A stretch of DNA of 57,336 nt from Streptomyces sp. S3(2020) (GTDB taxonomy: Bacteria; Actinomycetota; Actinomycetes; Streptomycetales; Streptomycetaceae). The stretch spans positions 1 through 57,336 of the forward strand of contig NZ_JABERD010000044.1 of assembly GCF_013044505.1 (NCBI RefSeq), in the 5' to 3' direction. Under the pieces are notes generated by a model that ran no database searches, was not told the origin of the DNA, and saw only the letters and a program-made list of their open reading frames with translations. The position numbers and the translations under genes were made by a program. Below are positions 22,050 to 31,019 of this stretch, piece by piece. Position 1 is the stretch's first letter. Each line of letters begins with the position of its first letter.

Positions 22050-23015
22050 CTACCCCGCCAGTGCCAACTGCGCCGGCACAAAAGGCAGCAGGTGGCTGAA
22101 GTCGTGGTCGCGGTTGAAACGGACCATGGCCTTGCGCAGTTCGGGGTCGTACCCCTCACGGCCACGGAAGTCGGTGCTCTCGTCGGCGAGTTCCTCGCTC
22201 CACAGGCCCGTGTAGACGGGCAGCCCCATGGAATGTCCGGCCACCACGACATCGAAGATGCCCTGGATGGTGGGCGGGGTCCAGTCGCCCGGCTGTGTGG
22301 TCTGCTGGAGATAGGAGCCCTCGGCGACATAGGTGGGCGTCAGATAGATCACCAATTCGGTGCCGTGGCGGTCGCAGAGCTCCTTCAGATACTCCATCGT
22401 GGCGACGGCCTCGCGCACCCCGTGCTCGTCCGTCATCCGCGGCGCCGGCTTGACCAGGACGTACGAGGTGAGCCGGATCCCCAGCTCGCCGAGGAGCGCG
22501 ACCCGGGCCTCCATCACCCGGCGGGAGATCTTCTTCTTCAGCACGGTCTGCCGGATGAAGTCGTCCTGCGTCTCGAAGCCGACCGTCACATCGAGCCGAG
22601 GCGCGTGGGTGGTCCTGGCGATGTGCTCCAGGTAGTCGCGCTTGACGTACTCGGGGCGCGTCTCGATGGACAGGACCTCCAGGTTCTCCATCTCCCGGGC
22701 GCGGTACAGGAGATGGTCGACGGACTCGCGGTGGAAACGCCTCGGGTCGAGAGCGGAGCCCTCGTTGCCGAAGCACAGCTGGCGGAAGCCGCCCAGTTCA
22801 CCGGCCCTGGAGTCGAAGACGTGGTCGATCTGGTTGTTGATCTGTCCGGCGGTCACCTCGAACGACGCCGAGCGGGTGGGCAGCGCGCAATAGGTGCACT
22901 GGAACTGGCACTTCGTCGTGTAGAACGACAGGACCAGATCACGCCTTCCGAGGAACTTCCGGGTGCCGACATAGAGCGGTGTGTTCGGATCGTGGGTCTC
23001 GTTGTTCTCGGACAT
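22050..23015 (-). CDS. Radical SAM protein of unknown substrate
   Basis: 321 aa from an ATG seven bases after GGAGG (a TTG two codons earlier is possible). The cluster motif is Cys36-x3-Cys40-x2-Cys43 in 'TKCQFQCTYCALP'. Further conserved-looking parts are 'LCFGNEGSALDPRRF', 'EVLSIETRPEYV', 'DVTVGFETQDDFIRQTVLKK' and 'TSYVLVKPAPRMTDEHG'. The 'SIETRPEY' and 'GFET' pattern is that of the Elp3/MiaB-type and archaeosine-synthase-like radical SAM group acting on nucleosides or small acids, not of RiPP enzymes: there is no SPASM tail or RiPP recognition domain. Flanked by an alcohol dehydrogenase upstream and a helical protein plus exporter downstream. Confidence 0.85.
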   Translation of the reverse strand: MSENNETHDPNTPLYVGTRKFLGRRDLVLSFYTTKCQFQCTYCALPTRSASFEVTAGQINNQIDHVFDSRAGELGGFRQLCFGNEGSALDPRRFHRESVDHLLYRAREMENLEVLSIETRPEYVKRDYLEHIARTTHAPRLDVTVGFETQDDFIRQTVLKKKISRRVMEARVALLGELGIRLTSYVLVKPAPRMTDEHGVREAVATMEYLKELCDRHGTELVIYLTPTYVAEGSYLQQTTQPGDWTPPTIQGIFDVVVAGHSMGLPVYTGLWSEELADESTDFRGREGYDPELRKAMVRFNRDHDFSHLLPFVPAQLALAG

Positions 23016-23066
23016 CCTCAAACCTCCGTGGATATACGGCCGTTCGGCTCTGGGGCTGTCGTGTTG

Positions 23067-24116
23067 TCAGCGCCACGGATGCAGAATGATCTTTCCGCAT
23101 TCCCTGGTGAGCTGGAGTTTCCAGGCCTGCTCGATCTCGTCGAGCGGAAAGGTGTGCGTGATGAACCGGTCGATGAGCGGGCCGGTACGGGAAATGGCGT
23201 CGAGCATTCCCGGGGCGTGCCGCAGATACAGATCGAGGCTGCCGTGGAGGGTGACGCCCTTCTGGATCAGGTCCCGGTCGACGTGGAGCGACAACTCACC
23301 GGACTCCCCGAGGAAGGTGACCCGCCCGCCGCGCCCCGCGGCGTCCAGCCCGAACCGCTGGTGGCCGGCCTGCGCCGAGCAGTCGATGACGTGGTCGACA
23401 CCCTTGCCGCCGGTGAAGTCCCGTACGGCGTCCGACGCGTCCGGTGTCCCCAGGTCGACGATCAGCCCCGCGCCCAACTGCCGTGCCAGTTCCCGGCGGT
23501 AGGGGCTGCGGCCGGCGCAGACCACCCGGGCACCCCTGGCCCGCCCGTTGATCACGGCCCCGAGCCCCACCTGGCCGAGCCCGGTGACCAGGACCGTGTG
23601 GCCGGCGGCGACCTCCATGTTCTCCATCGCCGTGTACGTCGCGCCCATCCCGCAACAGGCCATCGCGGCATGCTCGTACGTCATCCCGTCGGGGATCCGG
23701 AGCAGCAGCCGTTCCCGCTTGATCATGTACTGCGCGAAGCCGCACTCACCCGAGTCGCCGCCGCACACCGCGAGAGGATCCTCGGTGTCGGCGCAGTGCG
23801 CGTACCGCCCGGAGACACACAGCGCACAGCGGCCGCACGGATAGCCGCTGAGCACGACCACCCGGTCCCCCGGCCGGAACGGGCTGCCCGGGCGGGCCTC
23901 GACCACCTCGCCGGCCGCCTCGTGCCCCAGGGAGTCCCAGCGGTTGCGGTCGCGGAAGTCCCAGCGCTCGTACGCCAGATGCTCGTTGCACATCGGGGCC
24001 GCGACCACCTTCACCAGGACGTAGTCCTCGGCGATCCGCGGCAGCCGCTTCTCGATGATCCGGCTGACGCCGGGTCCGTCCAGTGACGCGACTTTCATGC
24101 GTGCCTCTGCGGCCAT
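23067..24116 (-). CDS. Zinc-dependent alcohol dehydrogenase (MDR superfamily)
   Basis: 349 aa from the ATG at 24116 (GGAG 8 bases upstream); an internal ATG at 24098 with AGAGG is nearly as good. Catalytic zinc ligands: Cys in 'APMCNEHLAYE' and the His-Glu of 'LGHEAAGEV'. Structural zinc: 'CGRCALCVSGRYAHC'. NAD(P) fold: 'VLVTGLGQVGLGAVI'. Closest in style to threonine/sorbitol-dehydrogenase-like MDR enzymes. First gene of the operon that continues with the radical SAM protein (51-bp gap), so it probably oxidises or reduces a pathway intermediate. Confidence 0.92.
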   Translation of the reverse strand: MAAEARMKVASLDGPGVSRIIEKRLPRIAEDYVLVKVVAAPMCNEHLAYERWDFRDRNRWDSLGHEAAGEVVEARPGSPFRPGDRVVVLSGYPCGRCALCVSGRYAHCADTEDPLAVCGGDSGECGFAQYMIKRERLLLRIPDGMTYEHAAMACCGMGATYTAMENMEVAAGHTVLVTGLGQVGLGAVINGRARGARVVCAGRSPYRRELARQLGAGLIVDLGTPDASDAVRDFTGGKGVDHVIDCSAQAGHQRFGLDAAGRGGRVTFLGESGELSLHVDRDLIQKGVTLHGSLDLYLRHAPGMLDAISRTGPLIDRFITHTFPLDEIEQAWKLQLTRECGKIILHPWR

Positions 24117-24500
24117 GGTCGGTGCTCCAGGAGGTCGGGAAGGGCTTCGGTCCCGGTCCGGGGTGGGGCGAACAGCCCTTGTGGCAGGCCTGGTCGGTGA
24201 ACCGGGGACGGTGCGCGCGCGGTGCGCCGCTCGTACGGGACCGGCGCACCGCGGGGGTGGGGGTGCGGCCGGTGACCGCCGCCGCGTACCCGCACGGCAC
24301 GCGGATCCCGGAGCCTCGTCCGGACGCCGCCTGGTACGGGGCTCCCTTGCCCCGACAGATCCGCTGGAGCGATCGTTCAGAGTCTCTGCGGATCCGCTAG
24401 GGGACGACTCGACCGACAGCTGAGCCCACGCCCTCCCGGAGGCCGGGGCGGCAGTGGGGCGCACCCGTGATCGCCGCAGGTCTGGGGCAGGATGGCACCC
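24117..24500. other. Divergent intergenic region, 384 bp
   Basis: Lies between the zinc dehydrogenase and the GMC oxidoreductase. It contains two copies of GATCCGCT (near 24358 and 24391) flanking a short GAGCGATCGTTC dyad, which could be a regulator site. No convincing small gene or RNA was found. Confidence 0.3.
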
Positions 24501-26066
24501 ATGGCACAGACCCCGAACCCTGTCGATGTCCTCGTGGTCGGCGCCGGAGCCGCCGGAGCGGTGCTCGCGGCACGGCTCAGCGAGGACCCCGACCGCAGCG
24601 TGCTGCTGATCGACACGGGCGAAATGCCGCGAGGGGAGGCGGAGTTCGGCCCCGACCTGCTGGACGCGCGGCTCGTCCCGGGAGCGCGGCCCGGTCATCC
24701 CGCCACGACCTGGTATCCCGTGCACCTGACCCCCCGGCGGCCGTGGCGGGTCCCGCGCGGGCGGGGTCTCGGCGGCTCCACCACCGTCAACGGCGGCTAC
24801 TTCGTACGGGCCCGACGCGCGGACTTCGACCGCTGGGCCGCCGCGGGCAACCCCGCCTGGGCCTACGACCGGGTCCTGCCGTTCCTGCGGGACCTGGAGA
24901 ACGACCTCGACTTCGGCCACGGTCCGTCGCACGGCGGCTCCGGCCCGGTCCCCGTGCGTCGAAGCCCCCTGACACACCCGGCGGCGCGGGCCTTCCGCGA
25001 CGCCGCCCGCCGGCTCGGCTTCCCGGCCGAACCCGACAAGAACGACCAGGCCCCGCCCGGCTTCGGCCCCGTCCCCTCGAATACGGTCGACGGTATACGC
25101 CATAACGTCGGCCTCGGCTACCTTCCACCGGAGGTCATGGACCGCCCCAACCTGCGCACCCTCGGCGACTGCCGCGCCCTCAGGGTGATCGTCGACAGCG
25201 GCCGCGCCACCGGAGTCCTCGTGGAGCACGAGGGAGCACGCCGGACCCTGGACGCGCGGACCGTCGTCCTCAGCGCCGGAGCGTTCGCCACCCCGCACCT
25301 GCTGCTGCTCTCCGGCATCGGCCCCGCCCCCGACCTCGTGCGCCACGGCATCCCCGTCGTCCGCGACCTCCCCGCCGTCGGCGCCCGACTCGCCGACCAC
25401 CCCCAGCTCGTCCTGGACTGGACACCGCGCGACGACCTCGGTGAGCCGGCCGACACCTGGCTGGGCGGCTGTCTGCACCGCGCCTCGGCGGGCGCCTCCG
25501 ACGGACCGGGCGACATCGAGATCCTCCAGTCCCTGGTGCCCATGGCCGGGCTCGTCGAGGGGGTCGTGCGGGTGCCGGGCGCCCCCCTGTCGTTCCTCGT
25601 CTCCGCGCAGCTGTCCCGGCCGGGCGGCACGCTGCGGCTGGACTCCGCCGACCCCGACGACATGCCGCGGATCGCCTACGGTTTTCTGGCCACAGGCGAC
25701 GACTTCCGGCGGCTGCGCGAGGCCGTCCGCCTGACCGCGGAACTGCTCGACAGCCCGCCGCTGGCAGCGGTGTCCGGGGGACTGATGGACCCCGGCCCCG
25801 AGGTACTCGACGACGACCGTGCGCTGGACCGGTGGATCTCCGGGCATCTGGGCACCAGTCAGCACACCTGCGGCACCGTGCCGATGGGGCCCGCCGACGA
25901 TCTCCGGCACACGGCGGTGGACCAGTTCGGGCGCGTCCACGGCGTCCGGGGGCTACGGGTGGCCGACACCTCGATCCTGCCGGACACCCCCCACCGGGGC
26001 CCGGCGGCGACGGCCGTGCTCATCGGCGAGGTCGTCGCCGACGCGATCCGCCGGGAGCTGCCGTGA
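24501..26066 (+). CDS. GMC-family FAD oxidoreductase
   Basis: 521 aa from the ATG at 24501 (AGGA 8 bases upstream); an ATG three codons earlier is an alternative. FAD-binding 'VLVVGAGAAGAVLAARLSE', the GMC signature region 'GRGLGGSTTVNGG', 'VVLSAGAFATPHLLLLSGIG', and the C-terminal active-site histidine in 'LGTSQHTCGTVPMG' are visible. Members oxidise alcohols with oxygen or a carrier; the C-terminal 'TSQHTCGT' recalls the Rv0697/MftG branch linked to mycofactocin, but no mycofactocin maturation genes are in this window. It is divergent from the alcohol dehydrogenase-radical SAM operon and may share its regulation. Confidence 0.9.
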   Translation: MAQTPNPVDVLVVGAGAAGAVLAARLSEDPDRSVLLIDTGEMPRGEAEFGPDLLDARLVPGARPGHPATTWYPVHLTPRRPWRVPRGRGLGGSTTVNGGYFVRARRADFDRWAAAGNPAWAYDRVLPFLRDLENDLDFGHGPSHGGSGPVPVRRSPLTHPAARAFRDAARRLGFPAEPDKNDQAPPGFGPVPSNTVDGIRHNVGLGYLPPEVMDRPNLRTLGDCRALRVIVDSGRATGVLVEHEGARRTLDARTVVLSAGAFATPHLLLLSGIGPAPDLVRHGIPVVRDLPAVGARLADHPQLVLDWTPRDDLGEPADTWLGGCLHRASAGASDGPGDIEILQSLVPMAGLVEGVVRVPGAPLSFLVSAQLSRPGGTLRLDSADPDDMPRIAYGFLATGDDFRRLREAVRLTAELLDSPPLAAVSGGLMDPGPEVLDDDRALDRWISGHLGTSQHTCGTVPMGPADDLRHTAVDQFGRVHGVRGLRVADTSILPDTPHRGPAATAVLIGEVVADAIRRELP

Positions 26067-26434
26067 AGCCTCCCTCGCCGGGTCGACGGAAAATCGCGTG
26101 ACCCGCGTGTCCCCGTCTCCCTACACTCGCCACGCGTCGCGCACCACCCACGCCGGGCCGGTGCGCGTGTCATGACGAGGACCGACGAGTGAGGGGAGAC
26201 CGGCCGTGTGTGACCGCGCCGCTGTCGTCGTTCCCCCGTCGTCGTACGACGTGATCCTCGTGTCCCGCTCCGTCCGGTGCCCGCTGCGCGGCCGGTACCG
26301 GATGCCCCGGACACACACCTGACCAGCAACTGACCCCGCACGTCAGCACATTGACATGCCATCAGATGCCGTCAGACGCGTCCTGTCCGGGAATCGCGCC
26401 GCCCTGTCACACACCGTCCGAAAGGCCATGGGCC
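26067..26434. other. Intergenic region before the EF-G-like gene, with a possible 38-codon ORF
   Basis: 368 bp. A GTG at 26206 with GGGGAG upstream opens a 38-codon frame ending at 26322 (MCDRAAVVVP...), which might be a leader peptide or nothing. TTGACA at 26351 could be a -35 element. Just after it lie two 10-bp direct repeats, ATGCCATCAG and ATGCCGTCAG (26356-26375), which may bind a regulator. Confidence 0.3.
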
Positions 26435-28531
26435 GTGCGCATCAACCTCGACAGCCTCTCCGTCGTCCGCAACCTGGGCATCCTCGCCCACGTCGACGCC
26501 GGCAAGACCACCGTCACCGAGCGGATCCTCTACGCCACCGGAACCACCCACCGGCGTGGCGAGGTCCATGACGGCACGACCGTCACCGACTTCGACCCGC
26601 AGGAGCGCGACCGCGGCATCACGATCTTCGCGGCGGCGGTCAGCTGCGCCTGGGACGGCCACCGGATCAACCTGATCGACACCCCGGGACACGTCGACTT
26701 CGCCGACGAGGTGGAACGTTCGCTGCGGGTGCTCGACGGGGCGGTCGCGGTGTTCGACGCCGTCGCGGGCGTCGAGCCGCAGAGCGAGTCGGTCTGGCGG
26801 CAGGCCGACCGGTACGGCGTCCCGAGGATCGCCTTCGTCAACAAGCTGGACCGTACGGGCGCCGACCTCGACACCGCCGTCGCGTCGATCCGGGAGCGGC
26901 TGCACCCGGCCCCGCTGGTCGTGCAGCTGCCCATCGGTACGGAGGACGCGTTCCGCGGGGTCGTGGACCTGGTGCGCATGCGGGCGCTGATCTGGACCGA
27001 CGGCGGCGACATGGTCGTAGCGGACATTCCCGGGAGGCTGCGCGAGGAGGCGCGACGGCGGCGTCGGCTGCTGGAGGAGGCGGTGGCCGAACTGCATCCG
27101 GCCGCGCTGGAGGAATTCTGTACACAGTCGACGCTCGACACGGAACCGGACGACACGGAACCGTTCGACGGGGGATCGCTGCACACGGCGACACTCGTCG
27201 ACGCCCTGCGCGACCTCACCCGCACCGGCGACGCCGTCGTCGTCCTGTGCGGCTCGGCCTACCGCAACCGCGGGATCGAACCGCTGCTGGACGCCGTCGT
27301 GGCCTACCTGCCGTCGCCGCTCGACGTGCCGCCCGTGCACGGCACTCTCGGCGACACCCGGCAGGAACGCCCCGCCGACCCGATGGCGCCCTTCGCGGCT
27401 CTGGTGTTCAAGGTGAACGCCACCCCGAACGGGCGGCTCACGTACCTCCGGGTGTACTCCGGAACGATCGGGAAGGGAGACATGGTGATGGACGCGGGTG
27501 CGCGGCGCGGCGAGCGCGTCGGGCGGATCCTGCGCGTACAGGCCGACCGGCACGCCCAGTTGGACCGGGCGGTCGCCGGTGACATCGTCGCGGTCGTCGG
27601 GCTGAAGTCCGCCCGCGCCGGGTCGACCCTCTGCGCGCCGGACGCCCCGCTCGTCCTCGAACCGCCGAGCGTCGCCGAACCGGTCGTCTCCGTGGCGGTC
27701 GAGGCCGTCAGGCGCACCGACACCGACCGGCTGGCCTCGGCGCTCGCGAGGCTCGCCGAGGAGGACCCGTCGCTGGTCGTACGGACCGACCCGGAGACCG
27801 GGCAGACCGTGCTGTCCGGCATGGGTGAACTGCACCTGGAGGTCGCGCTGGAGAAGGCGCGGCGGGACCACGGCCTTGACGTCAACGCCGGCCGGCCCAG
27901 GGTCGCGCACCGCGAGACCGTCGGGCGCGGCGTGTCCGGACAGGTCTTCCGGCACGTCAAACAGGACGGTGGAGCAGGGCAGTTCGCCCATGTCGTCCTC
28001 GATGTGGAGCCGTTGGACCTGGAGGCCGGGTTCGAGTTCCGCTCGGCCGTCGTCGGTGGACGGGTCCCGCAGGAGTACGTCCGGGCGGTCGAGGCCGGCT
28101 GCCGGGACGCCCTGGCGGAGGGACCGCTCGGCGGGCACCCGGTGACGGGGCTGCGGGTCACGCTCACCGACGGGGCGACCCATGTGAAGGACTCCTCCGA
28201 CACGGCCTTCCGCACGGCGGGCCGGTTCGGGCTCCGTGAGGCGTTGCGGGCCTGCGCGATGGTCCTCCTCGAGCCGGTCGCCGAGGTCACCGTCACGGTG
28301 CCCGACGCCGCCGTCGGGGGAGTGCTCGGCGACCTGGCGGCACGGCGCGGCCGGGTCTCCGCCTCGGTGACGCGGGCCGGCTCGGCGGTCGTCACCGCCA
28401 CCGTGCCGCTGGCCGAACTCTTCGGTTACGCGACCCGGCTGCGCAGCCGGACCCAGGGCCGCGGCACCTTCACGGCCCGGCCCACCGGGTACGCCCCGGC
28501 GCCGGCGCCGGTGGCGTCGGCCCCGCGATAG
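26435..28531 (+). CDS. EF-G-like translational GTPase (second EF-G / FusB type)
   Basis: 698 aa from a GTG. GTPase motifs: 'AHVDAGKTT' (G1), 'RGITI' (G2), 'DTPGHVDF' (G3), 'NKLD' (G4). EF-G domains II-V follow ('GRLTYLRVYSGTIGKGD', 'GMGELHLEVALEKAR', 'VKDSSDTAFRTAGRFG'). The length equals EF-G. The canonical fusA normally sits beside rpsL/rpsG and tufA; none is here, so this is the extra EF-G paralogue found in streptomycetes, related to ribosome-protection GTPases. Roles in stress translation, recycling or antibiotic resistance are inferences. Followed by a strong hairpin. Confidence 0.9.
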   Translation: MRINLDSLSVVRNLGILAHVDAGKTTVTERILYATGTTHRRGEVHDGTTVTDFDPQERDRGITIFAAAVSCAWDGHRINLIDTPGHVDFADEVERSLRVLDGAVAVFDAVAGVEPQSESVWRQADRYGVPRIAFVNKLDRTGADLDTAVASIRERLHPAPLVVQLPIGTEDAFRGVVDLVRMRALIWTDGGDMVVADIPGRLREEARRRRRLLEEAVAELHPAALEEFCTQSTLDTEPDDTEPFDGGSLHTATLVDALRDLTRTGDAVVVLCGSAYRNRGIEPLLDAVVAYLPSPLDVPPVHGTLGDTRQERPADPMAPFAALVFKVNATPNGRLTYLRVYSGTIGKGDMVMDAGARRGERVGRILRVQADRHAQLDRAVAGDIVAVVGLKSARAGSTLCAPDAPLVLEPPSVAEPVVSVAVEAVRRTDTDRLASALARLAEEDPSLVVRTDPETGQTVLSGMGELHLEVALEKARRDHGLDVNAGRPRVAHRETVGRGVSGQVFRHVKQDGGAGQFAHVVLDVEPLDLEAGFEFRSAVVGGRVPQEYVRAVEAGCRDALAEGPLGGHPVTGLRVTLTDGATHVKDSSDTAFRTAGRFGLREALRACAMVLLEPVAEVTVTVPDAAVGGVLGDLAARRGRVSASVTRAGSAVVTATVPLAELFGYATRLRSRTQGRGTFTARPTGYAPAPAPVASAPR

Positions 28532-28539
28532 CGGTACCA

Positions 28540-28573
28540 GGGCGGCCCCTCTCCCGTACGAGAGGGGCCGCCC
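28540..28573 (+). terminator. Terminator after the EF-G-like gene
   Basis: Perfect 14-bp stem (28540-28553 with 28560-28573) and a CCGTAC loop, starting 8 bp after the stop codon. Confidence 0.75.
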
Positions 28574-28645
28574 GCTCCCCGTTCAGGAAGTGAACGGCCC
28601 GGCACCCGGTCGCGCCCCCTCGTCGAACTCCAGCCGCTCAACCCC

Positions 28646-28698
28646 TTGACGTCCCGAACCCGTGGCAGTTAACTCACGTCCTAAATTAAGCCGTGAGT
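28646..28698 (+). promoter_or_regulatory. Promoter and operator of the sugar ABC operon
   Basis: TTGACG (28646-28651) and TTAACT (28669-28674) with an exact 17-bp spacer form a sigma-70-like promoter. An inverted repeat ACTCACG (28672-28678) / CGTGAGT (28692-28698) overlaps the -10 and start region, as expected of a repressor site. No sugar-type repressor gene (LacI or ROK) lies in the window. Confidence 0.6.
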
Positions 28699-28725
28699 GC
28701 ATTCCCTGAAGGGACACCAGGAGCC

Positions 28726-30042
28726 ATGCGCAGCAACCGAGCCGCGGCCGTAGGCGCCGTCACCCTGTCTCTCGCCCTGGCCGCAACGGCCTGCGGAGGC
28801 GGTTCGTCGACGGGCGGCGGGTCCAACGACTCGCCGAAGACGCTCACCTACTGGGCCTCCAACCAGGGGGCGAGCATCGAGGTCGACAAGAAGGTCCTCC
28901 AGCCGGAGCTCGACAAGTTCGAGAAGCAGACCGGCATCAAGGTGAAGCTGGAGGTCGTGCCCTGGTCGGACCTGCTGAACCGCATCCTCACCGCGACCAC
29001 CTCGGGACAGGGCCCCGACGTCCTCAACATCGGCAACACCTGGAGCGCCTCGTTGCAGGCCACCGGCGCGCTGCTGCCGTGGGACGCCAAGAACCTCGCG
29101 AAGATCGGCGGCCGGGACCGCTTCGTCGACTCCGCGCTCGGCTCGACGGGCGCCGAGGGCAAGGACCCCTCCGCGGTGCCGCTGTACTCGATGGCGTACG
29201 CCCTCTACTACAACAAGAAGATGTTCGCCGACGCCGGCATCGCACAACCTCCCACCACTTGGGCGGAGTTGGCCGCCGACGGCAAGAAGCTCTCCAAGGA
29301 CGGCAAGTGGGGCCTGGGAGCGGAGGGTTCGAACCCGTCGGAGAACATCCACCACGCCTTCGTCTTCGCCCAGCAGCACGGCGCCGACTTCTTCACCGCC
29401 GACGGCAAGCCCGACTTCACCAGCGACGGGGTCGTCACCGCGGTCAAGCAGTACGTCGACCTGATGGCCAAGGACAAGGTCATCGCGCCCGGCAACGCCG
29501 AGTACGCCCAGAACCAGTCCGTCAGCGACTTCGCCAAGGGCAAGACGGCGATGCTGCTTTGGCAGTCCGCCTCCGCCAACCTCCAGTCGCAGGGCATGAG
29601 CGAGGACGACTACGGCATCGCCCCGGTACCCGTGCAGTCCGGCACCCCGGGCACCGGCGCGCAGGTCAACTCGATGGTCGCGGGCATCAACCTGGCCGTC
29701 TTCAAGAACACCGACAACCGCGACGGCGCCACGAAGTTCGTGAAGTTCATGACCAGCGACGCGGAGCAGAAGATCCTCAACACCGCGTACAGCTCCATAC
29801 CGCCGGTGAAGACGGCCCAGGCGGACAGCGCCTTCAACACCCCCGCCAACGCCGTCCTGAAGGACACCCTCGCCAAGAGCGCCGCCGCGCTGCCCCAGGT
29901 CGCCGACGAGTCGCAGTTCGAGACGGCGGTCGGTACGGCGATCAAGGGCCTGTTCGCCGACGCGGCCGCCGGACGCGCGATCACCACCGACTCGGTGAAG
30001 GCGGCGCTGGAGAAGGCCCAGCAGCAGATGCCGGCCGCCTGA
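28726..30042 (+). CDS. Sugar ABC transporter substrate-binding lipoprotein
   Basis: 438 aa. The lipoprotein signal 'AVTLSLALAATAC' places the lipidated Cys at residue 25, followed by a Gly/Ser linker. The mature part is an extracellular solute-binding family 1 protein ('LTYWASNQG', 'FEKQTGIKVKLEVVPW', 'GPDVLNIGNTW', 'MAYALYYNKKMFADAGI'). It delivers an oligosaccharide to the two permeases that follow (1-bp overlap with the first). The adjacent beta-glucosidase suggests a beta-glucoside or cello-oligosaccharide ligand. No ATPase gene is present; in Streptomyces such systems share the MsiK ATPase encoded elsewhere. Confidence 0.93.
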   Translation: MRSNRAAAVGAVTLSLALAATACGGGSSTGGGSNDSPKTLTYWASNQGASIEVDKKVLQPELDKFEKQTGIKVKLEVVPWSDLLNRILTATTSGQGPDVLNIGNTWSASLQATGALLPWDAKNLAKIGGRDRFVDSALGSTGAEGKDPSAVPLYSMAYALYYNKKMFADAGIAQPPTTWAELAADGKKLSKDGKWGLGAEGSNPSENIHHAFVFAQQHGADFFTADGKPDFTSDGVVTAVKQYVDLMAKDKVIAPGNAEYAQNQSVSDFAKGKTAMLLWQSASANLQSQGMSEDDYGIAPVPVQSGTPGTGAQVNSMVAGINLAVFKNTDNRDGATKFVKFMTSDAEQKILNTAYSSIPPVKTAQADSAFNTPANAVLKDTLAKSAAALPQVADESQFETAVGTAIKGLFADAAAGRAITTDSVKAALEKAQQQMPAA

Positions 30043-31019
30043 TGACCGTGACCCTGGAACGCGCCGAACCCGAGGCGCCACCCGGCGAGAAGCGCACCCC
30101 GCGCCCCGGCCGCATCCGCCGCATCGGGCTGCCCTATCTGCTCCTGCTGCCCGCACTGCTCCTCGAACTCCTGGTCCACCTGGTGCCGATGGGCGTCGGC
30201 ATCGTGATGAGCTTCAAGGAGCTCACGCAGTTCTACATCCGCGACTGGGGCACCGCGCCCTGGTCCGGGCTCGACAACTTCAAGGTGTCGGTGGACTTCG
30301 ACGCCCCCGTCGGCGAGGCCCTGCTGCACTCCTTCCTCGTCACAGTCGCCTTCACCCTGCTGTCGGTCGCGCTGTGCTGGCTCATCGGCACCGCGGCGGC
30401 GGTCTTCATGCAGGACACCTTCCGCGGCCGCGGCCTGCTGCGGGCACTGTTCCTGGTGCCGTACGCGCTGCCGGTCTACGCGGCCGTCATCACCTGGGTG
30501 TTCATGTTCCAGCACGACAACGGCCTGGTGAACCACGTCCTGCACGACCAGCTGCACCTCACCGACAAGCCGTCCTTCTGGCTCATCGGCGACAACAGCT
30601 TCGTCGCGCTGCTGATCGTGTCGGTGTGGAAGGGCTGGCCGTTCGCCTTCCTCATCGTCATGGCCGGACTCCAGAACATCCCGAAGGAGTTGTACGAGGC
30701 GGCCGCCCTCGACGGCGCCGGAGTGTGGCAGCAGATCCGCCGCATCACCCTGCCGTCGCTGGGCGCCGTCAACCAGGTGCTGGTCCTGGTCCTGTTCCTG
30801 TGGACGTTCAACGACTTCAACACGCCCTACGTCCTGTTCGGCAGAACCGCCCCGGAGGCCGCGGACCTCGTCTCGGTCCACATCTACCAAGCCTCGTTCG
30901 TCACCTGGAACTTCGGCACCGGTTCCGCCATGTCCGTACTCCTGCTGCTGTTCCTGCTGCTCGTGACGGGCGTCTATCTCACCGTCACCTCGCGCGGACG
31001 GAGGGCCTCGCGTGCCTGA
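30042..31019 (+). CDS. Sugar ABC transporter permease 1 (MalF-like)
   Basis: 325 aa; the ATG overlaps the previous TGA by one base. A cytoplasmic lead of about 28 residues precedes six predicted membrane segments. The EAA loop that contacts the ATPase is 'ELYEAAALDGAGVWQQIRRITLP'. CUT1-family inner membrane subunit, paired with the next gene, whose GTG start lies 8 bases inside this frame. Confidence 0.94.
   Translation: MTVTLERAEPEAPPGEKRTPRPGRIRRIGLPYLLLLPALLLELLVHLVPMGVGIVMSFKELTQFYIRDWGTAPWSGLDNFKVSVDFDAPVGEALLHSFLVTVAFTLLSVALCWLIGTAAAVFMQDTFRGRGLLRALFLVPYALPVYAAVITWVFMFQHDNGLVNHVLHDQLHLTDKPSFWLIGDNSFVALLIVSVWKGWPFAFLIVMAGLQNIPKELYEAAALDGAGVWQQIRRITLPSLGAVNQVLVLVLFLWTFNDFNTPYVLFGRTAPEAADLVSVHIYQASFVTWNFGTGSAMSVLLLLFLLLVTGVYLTVTSRGRRASRA

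Noticed and set aside
22046..22330. N-terminal extension of the 441-aa helical protein
   Set aside because: It would overlap the radical SAM gene in another frame and is Ser/Arg/Pro-rich shadow sequence. The GTG at 22045 just after the radical SAM stop is a natural start.
24501..26066. A mycofactocin cluster, suggested by the GMC oxidoreductase and radical SAM gene
   Set aside because: The radical SAM protein lacks a SPASM-type C-terminus, and no MftA precursor, MftB, MftD, MftE or MftF candidates are present.
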